Below are positions 22,614 to 29,599 of a DNA stretch of 64,000 bases, piece after piece. Below the pieces are notes generated by a model, which worked only from the letters and a program-made list of their open reading frames with translations, did not search any database and was not told where the DNA came from. Every line of letters starts with the position of its first letter. The first letter of the stretch is position 1. The translations under genes were made by a program, and so were the position numbers. This DNA comes from CAWCGU01 sp963838095. GTDB taxonomy: Bacteria > Actinomycetota > Thermoleophilia > Solirubrobacterales > 70-9. The DNA lies in the NCBI GenBank assembly GCA_963838095.1, contig CAWIPO010000007.1:124001-188000 (forward strand), in the 5' to 3' direction.

Positions 22614-23609
22614 CTAGCCGACCACTCCGTGGCCGACCATCGCCCCGTCCGGGACATCGGTGCCGGCGAGCACCACGGCCTCGCGCAGGCTGGCTCCCTC
22701 ACCGACGCGGCAGCCGTCGCCCAGCAGGAGCGGACCGTGCAGCCAGGCGCCGGAGCCGATCTCCACGCCCTCGCCGATCAGTGCCGGGCCGGTGAGGTCG
22801 ATCCCGTTGGACGGCTCCCAGCCGGCCGGGGCGAGGATCCCCTCCCCCACCTCGACCGCCTCGGTTCGCACCTTCACCTTCCCGGAGAGTGCGTCGAAGT
22901 TCCCGCGCAGCAGCTCGTGGAGGTTGCCGACGTCGTTCCAGTAGGCATCGATCTCGTGAACGTAGAAGGGCACATCGGCGTCAAGCAGCGCCGGAAAAAC
23001 GTCCATCGCGAAGTCCACGACCGGTTGCGCGGGGAAGTGGTCGAAGATCTCGGGCCGGAGCATGTAGATCATGCAGTTGGCGAGATCGGATAGCGCCTCG
23101 GCCGCCGGCGGCTTCTCCTGGAAGCCCTGGACGCGGCCGTCGGAGTCGTGGATCACGACCCCGTACTCGCTCGTTTTGCTCACCCGCTTGACGGCGAGCG
23201 TCGCGATCCCGTCGTGGGAGTCGTGAATGCGGCGCATCGCCGTCAGGTCGATGTCGGTGAGCGCATCGCCCGCGATCACGAAGAAGTCGCCGTCGGCGGT
23301 GAGGAAGTCGGCGACCTCGCGCACCCCGCCCGCAGTCCCGAGCAGCTCGGGCTCGTGGTTGTAGGCGAGCTCGACGCCGAAAGCCGAGCCGTCGCCGAAG
23401 TGGCCGGAGATCTGTTCCCCGAGGTGTGAGAGGTTCGAGACGAGCTGCGTCATCCCGTGCTCGCGCAAGCGCTCGACGATGTGCTCCATGATCGGCCGGT
23501 TGAGCACGGGCGCCAGCGGCTTGGGCAGCTTCTGCGTCAGCGGGCGCAGACGCTTGCCCACGCCGGCCGCCATAACCATCGCTCTCATGGGTGCACCCGT
23601 GTCGCTCAT
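22614..23609 (-). CDS. NDP-sugar pyrophosphorylase (nucleotidyltransferase with short beta-helix)
   Basis: The 331-residue protein belongs to the sugar-1-phosphate nucleotidyltransferases. The nucleotide loop is MAAGVGKRLRPLTQKLPKPL, followed by PIMEHIVERL, FFVIAGDALTDID (the metal-binding Asp) and FQEKPP. The C-terminus carries a few hexapeptide-repeat turns (GPALIGEGVEIGSGAW, GPLLLGDGCRVGEG). A mannose-1-phosphate guanylyltransferase or glucose-1-phosphate thymidylyltransferase role is likely, with substrate unresolved. It is divergent from ahcY by 53 bases. A second paralogue lies at 34-35 kb with the same architecture. Confidence 0.9.
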   Translation of the reverse strand: MSDTGAPMRAMVMAAGVGKRLRPLTQKLPKPLAPVLNRPIMEHIVERLREHGMTQLVSNLSHLGEQISGHFGDGSAFGVELAYNHEPELLGTAGGVREVADFLTADGDFFVIAGDALTDIDLTAMRRIHDSHDGIATLAVKRVSKTSEYGVVIHDSDGRVQGFQEKPPAAEALSDLANCMIYMLRPEIFDHFPAQPVVDFAMDVFPALLDADVPFYVHEIDAYWNDVGNLHELLRGNFDALSGKVKVRTEAVEVGEGILAPAGWEPSNGIDLTGPALIGEGVEIGSGAWLHGPLLLGDGCRVGEGASLREAVVLAGTDVPDGAMVGHGVVG

Positions 23610-23662
23610 GCGGGCGCAAGGCTATATTGACTCGCCGATCAACTAGATAAGCAGGAGAGAAC

Positions 23663-25103
23663 TTGGAAACCAGCACGATCACCGCAGACGAGTTCAAGGT
23701 CGCCGATCTCGGGCTTGCCGAGTTTGGGCGCAAGGAGATCAGTCTCGCCGAGCACGAGATGCCCGGCCTGATGCGCACGCGCGAGGAGTTTGCCTCGGCG
23801 CAGCCGCTCGCCGGCGCCCGGATCACCGGCTCTCTCCACATGACCGTGCAGACCGCGGTCCTGATCGAGACGCTGGTCGCGCTCGGCGCGAAGGTGCGCT
23901 GGGCGTCGTGCAACATCTTCTCGACCCAGGACCACGCCGCGGCCGCGATCGCCGCCGCCGGAATCCCCGTCTTCGCCTGGAAGGGCGAGACGCTGGAGGA
24001 GTACTGGTGGTGCACCGAGCAGGCGCTCTCCTGGCAGACAAGCACAGCTGTGGGCGAAGGGCCGAACATGATCCTCGACGACGGCGGCGACGCAACGCTG
24101 CTGGTCCACAAGGGTGTGGAGTTCGAGAGAGTCGGCGCCGTCCCCGACCCCGCTTCGGCGGAGTCGGAGGAATTTCGCGTCGTCCTCGAGACGCTGAAGC
24201 GCTCGCTGGAAGAGGACAACCAGCGCTTCACCCGCATGGCCGCCGGGATCATGGGCGTGACCGAGGAGACGACGACCGGCGTGCTGCGCCTGTACCAGTA
24301 CGGGGAGACCGGCGACCTGCTGTTTCCCGCGATCAACGTCAACGACTCGGTGACGAAGTCGAAGTTCGACAACCTCTACGGCTGCCGGCACTCGCTTGTC
24401 GACGGAATCAACCGCGGCACCGACGTGATGATCGGCGGCAAGGTCGCGGTGATCTGCGGCTTCGGCGACGTCGGCAAGGGCTGCGCGCAGTCGCTCGCCG
24501 GACAGGGCGCGCGCGTGATCGTCACCGAGATCGACCCGATCTGCGCGCTGCAGGCGGCGATGCAGGGCTACGAGGTGCGAACGCTCGACGAGGTCGTCGA
24601 GACGGCCGACATATTCGTCACCGCGACCGGGAACAAGGACGTGATCACGGCCGGCGACATGGCGCGGATGAAGCACCAGGCGATCGTCGGCAACATCGGC
24701 CACTTCGACAACGAAATCGACATCGTGGGGCTCACGGGCACGCCGGGAATCGAGCGCATCAACGTGAAGCCGCAGGTCGACGAGTGGGTCTTCCCCGACG
24801 GCCACGCAATCATCGTGCTCTCGGAGGGCCGGCTTCTGAACCTCGGCAACGCAACCGGCCATCCCTCTTTCGTGATGTCGAACTCGTTCACTAACCAGAC
24901 GATCGCCCAGATCGAGCTGTACTCCAAGAACGACGAGTACGAGAAGCGCGTGTACGTCCTCCCCAAGCACCTGGACGAGAAGGTCGCGCGGCTGCACCTC
25001 GACGCGCTCGGGGTCAGCCTGACGGAGCTCAGCTCCCGAGCAGGCGGCCTACATCGGCGTCCCGGTCGAGGGGCCGTACAAGTCGGACCACTACCGCTAC
25101 TGA
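23663..25103 (+). CDS. ahcY: adenosylhomocysteinase, frameshifted near the end
   Basis: The enzyme splits S-adenosylhomocysteine to adenosine and homocysteine, using bound NAD. It starts at TTG 23663 behind AGGAG (23653). Landmarks are LHMTVQTAVLIETL, DSVTKSKFDNLYGCRHSL and the NAD loop VAVICGFGDVGKGCAQSL. At about 25032 the frame is broken by one extra base: the conserved end (PEQAAYIGVPVEGPYK, then the terminal Ser-Asp-His-Tyr-Arg-Tyr) and its TGA (25101-25103) lie in the next frame. Corrected, the protein has 479 residues, the family's length. As read, it is falsely fused to the GNAT gene downstream. A -10-like TATATT lies at 23623. Confidence 0.95.
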
Positions 25104-25111
25104 GGCGTCGA

Positions 25112-25594
25112 GTGTCGACGGTCGACGAGCGAGCCCAGATCGCGGTCCGCGTCGCCGTGCCCGATGACGCCCCGGTTGTGGCGCGGCTCCTGCACGACTT
25201 CAACGCCGAGTTCGACGACGAGACTCCGGGAGTCGCCGTTCTCAGCGATCGGGTCCGGAGATTCATCGCCGACGGCGAGATGACGGTGCTGCTCGGCGGC
25301 GACGGGCCCGACGGCTTCGTCCAACTCCGCTATCGCCCCTCGCTGATCACCGGTGCGCTCGACGCATATCTGGAGGAGCTGTACGTCGTCCCCGACTTGC
25401 GCGGGAGGGGCATCGGCCGCGCGCTGCTGGAAGCGGCGATGGGGACCGCTCGAGAGGCCGGTGCGAGGCGCATGGACCTCGGAACGAGCGACGACGACGC
25501 AGCCGCCCGCGCCCTGTACGAGAGCGCGGGGTTCACGAACCGCGAGGGCAACCCGGACGGGCCGGTGATGTACGTCTACGAACGCGAACTGTAG
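25112..25594 (+). CDS. GNAT family N-acetyltransferase
   Basis: The 160-residue acetyltransferase probably starts at GTG 25112, 8 bases after the true ahcY stop. The acetyl-CoA-binding motif A is EELYVVPDLRGRGIGRALLE, and motif B is RALYESAGFTNRE. The N-terminal VRVAVPDDAPVVARLLHDFN is a standard RimI-like strand and helix. The substrate is unknown. Its apparent in-frame fusion to AhcY depends entirely on the one-base shift at about 25032 and should not be taken as a real two-domain enzyme. Confidence 0.88.
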   Translation: MSTVDERAQIAVRVAVPDDAPVVARLLHDFNAEFDDETPGVAVLSDRVRRFIADGEMTVLLGGDGPDGFVQLRYRPSLITGALDAYLEELYVVPDLRGRGIGRALLEAAMGTAREAGARRMDLGTSDDDAAARALYESAGFTNREGNPDGPVMYVYEREL

Positions 25595-25619
25595 GTCGGC
25601 GGCGGATGGGCAATCATGA

Positions 25620-25886
25620 ACGACGCTGCGCGAAGAGATCACCGCGTCCGACCTGATGTCGCGGATGACCTACGCGCTGCGCTCCGGCCTGCCCGTTCGC
25701 GACTACCGGGCCGAGGTCGCATTGAGCGACGGCGACGCCGGCGGCACCCGGATCGAATGGTTCGCGGAGTTCGACGGCACGCTTCCGGGCAGCGGAGCGG
25801 CGATGAAGCTGATGCTCGGCCGCGCGATCCCCGACATCGCACGCCGCGTCGCGCGCGAGGCGGAGCGCCGCGAGCAGAGCGGGTGA
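25620..25886 (+). pseudogene. C-terminal remnant of an SRPBCC protein
   Basis: After a TGA at 25617 the frame reads LREEITASDLMSRMTYALRS, then GLPVRDYRAEV, IEWFAEFDGTLPGSGAAMK and an amphipathic helix, which is the last half of an SRPBCC-type protein. The N-terminal half expected upstream (about 60-70 residues) is absent in all frames; the GNAT gene ends only 25 bases before. The first ATG in frame is 25656. I call this a truncated gene, possibly a deletion remnant; a short translated product from 25656 (76 residues) remains possible. Confidence 0.6.
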
Positions 25887-25946
25887 CGGACGCAAGGGTT
25901 AAGCCGCTCCTGCCTTGCATGGAAAGCGGGCATTTCGCGCGCTGCC

Positions 25947-25952
25947 TAGGCT
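25947..25952 (+). promoter_or_regulatory. putative -10 box of leaderless nhaA
   Basis: TAGGCT ends 6 bases before the ATG of nhaA and no ribosome-binding sequence intervenes, which fits a leaderless transcript. No -35 box at the right distance is seen. Confidence 0.4.
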
Positions 25953-25958
25953 GCCCCG

Positions 25959-27146
25959 ATGGCTCGTCCGATCCGAGATCGCGCGTCTGAGTATCTGCGG
26001 GACGAGCAAGTTGGGGGATTCGCCCTCCTGGCCGCGGCCGCGCTGGCGCTTGTCTGGGCCAATGTCGGTGGCCTGAGCGGCTACGAGTCATTCTGGGCGA
26101 CCGACTTGCGGCTCGGCATCGGAGACGCCTCGATCACCGAGGACTTCGGCCACTGGGTCAACGACGGTCTCATGGCCGTCTTCTTCTTCCTCATCACGCT
26201 GGAGGTCAAGAGGGAGATCCTTCGCGGCGAGCTGCGAAATCCGAAGGCCGCCGCCCTGCCGATCCTGGCGGCGCTCGGAGGGGTCGTCGTCCCGGTGCTC
26301 GTCTATCTCGCTGTCGCGGGAGGGGGCGAGCCGGCCGAGGGTTGGGGTATCCCGATGGCCACCGACGCCGCTTTCGCGATCGCCGTGCTCGCGGTTCTCG
26401 GAGACAGGGTGCCCGCGGGGGCGAAGCTCTTCCTGGTCACGCTCGCGGTCGTCGACGACGTCGCTGCGATCTGCGTGATCGCGGTCGCGTTCACCTCCGA
26501 CCTTGCTCCTGGCTGGCTGGTCCTGGCGGGCATCGGCCTTGCGGCCGTTGCGGCCCTGTTTCGCGCGGGCATCCTTCGATGGTGGATCTTCATCGTGCCG
26601 ATTCTCGTCGTGTGGGTGGCGACGTTCGAGTCGGGGATCCACGCCACGCTCGCGGGGGTGGCGCTGGCCTTGATGGTGCCCGCCGACCCGGTGCGCGGGC
26701 GCAACGTCCTGGAAGAGCTAGAGCACCGAATACATCCCTTCTCGAGCTTCGTCGTCCTTCCCCTCTTCGCGCTGGCTAACGCCGGAATCGCGCTCGGCGG
26801 CGACTCGCTGGACAACCCGGACGCTCAGCGCGTCGCTCTGGCGGTGGCGGTCGGGCTGGTGATCGGCAAGTTCATAGGTGTTGCCGCCGCATCGCTCGCC
26901 GCGCTCAAGCTCCGGATCGGACGGCTGCCAGAGGGCGTCGACCGCCGCTCGTTGCTGGGGCTCGCGGCGTTGGCCGGAATCGGCTTCACGGTCTCGCTCT
27001 TCATCGCACCGCTTGCCTTTGCCGAGACAACCTTGCTCTACGCAGCGAAGACCGGCGTCTTTATTGGATCGGCCGTGGCGGCGATTATCGGCATCGCGGT
27101 GCTTGCTCCCGGCGGACGCCACGATTCGCACGATCAGTCGGCATAG
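25959..27146 (+). CDS. nhaA: Na+/H+ antiporter NhaA
   Basis: The 395-residue inner-membrane protein exchanges sodium for protons. It has about 11-12 membrane helices. The transport-site Asp pair is in LAVVDDVAAICVIAVAF, and the preceding PMATDAAFAIAVLAVLGDRVP is the NhaA signature, as are VNDGLMAVFFFLITLEVKRE and LFALANAGIALGG. The start ATG 25959 is supported by MARPIRDRASEYLRDEQVGG, the usual amphipathic lead-in helix. Nothing around it suggests an operon; the upstream SRPBCC fragment is a remnant and the downstream gene converges. Confidence 0.96.
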   Translation: MARPIRDRASEYLRDEQVGGFALLAAAALALVWANVGGLSGYESFWATDLRLGIGDASITEDFGHWVNDGLMAVFFFLITLEVKREILRGELRNPKAAALPILAALGGVVVPVLVYLAVAGGGEPAEGWGIPMATDAAFAIAVLAVLGDRVPAGAKLFLVTLAVVDDVAAICVIAVAFTSDLAPGWLVLAGIGLAAVAALFRAGILRWWIFIVPILVVWVATFESGIHATLAGVALALMVPADPVRGRNVLEELEHRIHPFSSFVVLPLFALANAGIALGGDSLDNPDAQRVALAVAVGLVIGKFIGVAAASLAALKLRIGRLPEGVDRRSLLGLAALAGIGFTVSLFIAPLAFAETTLLYAAKTGVFIGSAVAAIIGIAVLAPGGRHDSHDQSA

Positions 27147-27179
27147 CCGCTTTGGGCGACGAGCAGAAGCGACTGACCA

Positions 27180-27195
27180 GCGTTCCGCGGAACGC
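27180..27195. other. 16-bp perfect palindrome between convergent nhaA and tetR-type genes
   Basis: GCGTTCCGCGGAACGC is fully self-complementary. It can form a 6-bp stem with a CGCG loop, or pair more widely (CGCGGAA with TTCCGCG 17 bases on). It lies in the 113-base gap between the ends of two convergent genes, so a terminator role is plausible, but there is no T-run. Confidence 0.4.
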
Positions 27196-27259
27196 GATTT
27201 CGCACGGATTCCGCGCTGGAGAGTCACGAATGTGGCGCCGAGAGCCCCGCTGATCGCTC

Positions 27260-27961
27260 TCAGCCGGAAGACTGCGGCTCGGCGCGGCTGGCGACTGCGG
27301 CGGCCCAGGAGCGCTCGACCCGCTCGCGCTCGTCACCGAGCCCAACCATCAGGTTGATTGCCAGCGGGACCATCACCTCCTGCATCGCTCGACCGAAGTC
27401 CCCGATGAAGCCGCCGATTGCCAGCAGGAGGAACCCGTGGGTGACGCTCAGTATCTGCGTCGCCGCCACCGTCGCGTCTTGAGGGTGAAACCGGCCGCCC
27501 TCGATCACGCGCTCCACACTCCGGAGCAAGACGGAGAGCGCGTCCACCCCTTCGGCCATCGTCCAGGTGGCGCCGGCCGCCTCAGCCTCGGACGAAAACC
27601 CCCGCAGCCGCGCGCTGTCTGAAAGGCCGAACATCAGTCGGTACAGCTGCGGGTGCTGGAAGGCGAACTCGCCGTAGGCGATGCCGCCGGCGAGCAGGTC
27701 TCGCATCGGGTCGTCCGTATCCGGCGTGGTGTCGCGCACGTACGCACCAAAGCGAACGAGGCCTTCGCGAACCATCTCGTCCACCAGGCCGGACATGCCT
27801 CCGAAATGCGTGTACAGAGCCATCGTGGACATGCCGATCTCGGCGGTGACCTTTCGCGCCTGGAGTGCGCTCGGACCCTGCTCCTCGAGCACTCGAAAAG
27901 CGGCTGCGAGAAGCCGATCGCGCGGAACAATCGCCTCGTCAGCTCTCATTGCGCTTGACAT
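27260..27961 (-). CDS. TetR-family transcriptional regulator
   Basis: The 233-residue regulator has a TetR N-terminal DNA-binding domain (RDRLLAAAFRVLEEQGPSAL, then VTAEIGMSTMALYTHFGGMS as the recognition helix with the Tyr-Thr-His-Phe signature) and a C-terminal domain of the type found in TetR_C_33-like proteins. It is divergent from a four-helix membrane protein gene. Between them lie two 15-bp palindromes overlapping a strong promoter, so the target and autoregulation can be read from sequence. The start ATG 27961 begins ATGTCAA, whose complement forms the -35 box of the target promoter. Confidence 0.92.
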   Translation of the reverse strand: MSSAMRADEAIVPRDRLLAAAFRVLEEQGPSALQARKVTAEIGMSTMALYTHFGGMSGLVDEMVREGLVRFGAYVRDTTPDTDDPMRDLLAGGIAYGEFAFQHPQLYRLMFGLSDSARLRGFSSEAEAAGATWTMAEGVDALSVLLRSVERVIEGGRFHPQDATVAATQILSVTHGFLLLAIGGFIGDFGRAMQEVMVPLAINLMVGLGDERERVERSWAAAVASRAEPQSSG

Positions 27962-28002
27962 CTTCTCATAACACCGTTATGGTTCTGCATAACATCGTTA
28001 TC
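27955..28002 (+). promoter_or_regulatory. sigma-70-type promoter with two TetR operator palindromes
   Basis: The -35 box TTGACA (27955-27960) and -10 TATGGT (27978-27983) are separated by 17 bases. Two near-identical palindromes overlap this promoter: CATAACACCGTTATG (27967-27981, perfect 6-bp arms) spans the spacer and -10, and CATAACATCGTTATC (27988-28002, 5 of 6 matched) covers the predicted transcription start. Their centres are 21 bp apart, two helical turns, as for two dimers bound on one DNA face. Binding by the adjacent TetR protein would block the membrane protein gene and probably the regulator itself. Confidence 0.75.
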
Positions 28003-28032
28003 GACTCCGCGCCTGCGGAAGAGGAGGTCCGG

Positions 28033-28455
28033 ATGAGCACAGACGGATTGAGCAGACTGGTGACTGGGGCCGGGGGAGCGCTCTTGATTGCCTCCCTGTT
28101 CTTGCCATGGGCGGAGGTCCACGGCTCGACCGTGACAGGCTGGGAGCTGTGGACGACGGCGGACGTCCTGTTCGTGCTCACTGGAGGGGTGGCGATCGCC
28201 GTCGCGGTGACCGGAGGCCGCTACGGGCTGTTCCGCCCAGATCTGTCCCTTCGCGGTGCGGCCGACCTACTGGGCATCGCATCGACGCTGCTGATCGGCT
28301 GGCTGATCCTCTTCGATTTCCCGCCGGACGCCGGATATGAGCCGGGGACATTCCTGGCCTTGCTGCTGGCGTTCGCAATCTCCTGCGGCGCCGCCGACTG
28401 GAGTGTGGTTCGCGGAGCACCGATGTTTCCCGCGCTCCGGGACGAAAGCCGCTGA
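28033..28455 (+). CDS. small four-helix membrane protein, probable TetR target
   Basis: The 140-residue protein has four predicted membrane helices (around residues 9-27, 43-62, 74-92 and 106-124) and short loops with no catalytic motif. ATG 28033 is used because GAGGAGG (28020-28026) lies 6 bases upstream; an in-frame ATG at 27979 falls inside the operator. It is controlled by a clear promoter with two operator sites for the divergent TetR regulator, so it is likely to be induced by a small hydrophobic ligand. No family was recognised; roles in efflux or membrane stress are guesses. Confidence 0.78.
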   Translation: MSTDGLSRLVTGAGGALLIASLFLPWAEVHGSTVTGWELWTTADVLFVLTGGVAIAVAVTGGRYGLFRPDLSLRGAADLLGIASTLLIGWLILFDFPPDAGYEPGTFLALLLAFAISCGAADWSVVRGAPMFPALRDESR

Positions 28456-28481
28456 CACCCCACGCTCGCACCGGCTGGGGA

Positions 28482-29576
28482 TTAACGTGGAGTCAGGGCC
28501 CAGTCGGTGTTGTGGTTGTTTCGCCAAGGAGCGTGGATGAGTCGCCGGATGTGGGAGCCGTTTCGGCGCATGACGTAGAGGTCCGCCAGAGGCGCGACTC
28601 CGCAATGGCGCGAGAAGACGATCTTGCGCCCGTTGGGCGACCAGTTGCCGTCGTAGGAGTTCCCGGGAAGATCCGTTAGCCGTCGCCGGTCCGTGCCGTC
28701 GGACCGAATCGTGAACAGCTCTGCCCCGCTGCGCGGTTGACCGCAGCTCCCAAAGAAGCAGTAGGTATCGAAGAGCAGTCGTCGACCGTCCGGTGACCAG
28801 TCGGGCTCGGCGCCGGCGCCCGGCCACTTCCTCGGCATCTTGCGGATCCGGGTCGGCTCGCCCCCATCGGGATCGATCGTGTAGATCGCCGATGCGTGCA
28901 CCGGCTTGATCGTGTTGTTGGAACGCATGAACGCGATCGTCTCGCCATCCGGGGACCAGGAGGGGGTGTGATCCTCGGTCCCCGAGTTCGGCGTCAGCTG
29001 GGTCAGCCGGCGGACGTTCGACCCGTCGGCGTCCATGATGAATAGGCCGACGATCGGAGGCGGCCCGTTCCGCGGGACCGGGCCGATCGCCCGCCCGAAC
29101 GCAATCTGTTGCCCGTCCGGCGACCAGTCGGGCTCTCCATTGCCGAGGCAAGCTCTCGTGCAGCTGGTCCTTGTCAGGTTGCGAACGCCGCCGCCGTCGA
29201 TCTCCGCGACGAGGACGTCCGTGCGCTTGCTGCGCCTGCCGATGTTAAAGACGCGTCGAAAAGCAACTTGCGAGCCGTCCGGCGACACGGCCGGCTGCCC
29301 GTCGGCCCCTCTTGCCGGCGGGTCCGTGATCGCGCGCAGACCCGAGCCGTCGGGGTTGATCGTGTAGATCCGAAAGGTCCCGAGCCGGGGATCAAACCGC
29401 TCGAAGACGATGCGCGTCGCGGACTTGCTGGTTGCGGCAGTCGCGACTCCGCTGCCTGGTACCGCAGAAGGGAGCGTCGCGAGCGCTGCAAGCGCCATCG
29501 CGGCGGCCACACGATACGCAATGTCCGCTGATGACTTGCGGCGCACGATGCCGATGCTACCGCCGGGCGCCCACAC
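28482..29576 (-). CDS. TolB-like (PD40 propeller) exported protein
   Basis: The 364-residue protein has a signal sequence (YRVAAAMALAALATLPSAVP) and about six PD40/TolB-type blades with the repeated WSPDG core (PAVSPDGSQVAFRR, PDWSPDGQQIAFGR, PSWSPDGETIAFMRS, PDWSPDGRRLLFDT, GNWSPNGRKIVFSR). It lacks the TolB N-terminal domain, so it is a free periplasmic-side propeller of unknown partner. An alternative start is GTG 29543 (VRRKSSADIAY), which gives a cleaner signal peptide. It lies 23 bases downstream of the ABC permease gene on the same strand and may share its transcript. Confidence 0.82.
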   Translation of the reverse strand: MWAPGGSIGIVRRKSSADIAYRVAAAMALAALATLPSAVPGSGVATAATSKSATRIVFERFDPRLGTFRIYTINPDGSGLRAITDPPARGADGQPAVSPDGSQVAFRRVFNIGRRSKRTDVLVAEIDGGGVRNLTRTSCTRACLGNGEPDWSPDGQQIAFGRAIGPVPRNGPPPIVGLFIMDADGSNVRRLTQLTPNSGTEDHTPSWSPDGETIAFMRSNNTIKPVHASAIYTIDPDGGEPTRIRKMPRKWPGAGAEPDWSPDGRRLLFDTYCFFGSCGQPRSGAELFTIRSDGTDRRRLTDLPGNSYDGNWSPNGRKIVFSRHCGVAPLADLYVMRRNGSHIRRLIHAPWRNNHNTDWALTPR

Positions 29577-29599
29577 CGATTCCCCTCATCGCTTCTCCC

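Noticed and set aside
23610..23662. SAH riboswitch upstream of ahcY
   Set aside because: The intergenic space is 53 bases and shows no conserved stem pattern; too short for the known class.
23663..25594. AhcY-GNAT bifunctional fusion of 643 residues
   Set aside because: The conserved AhcY C-terminus and its stop codon are present in the next frame; the fusion arises from one extra base near 25032.
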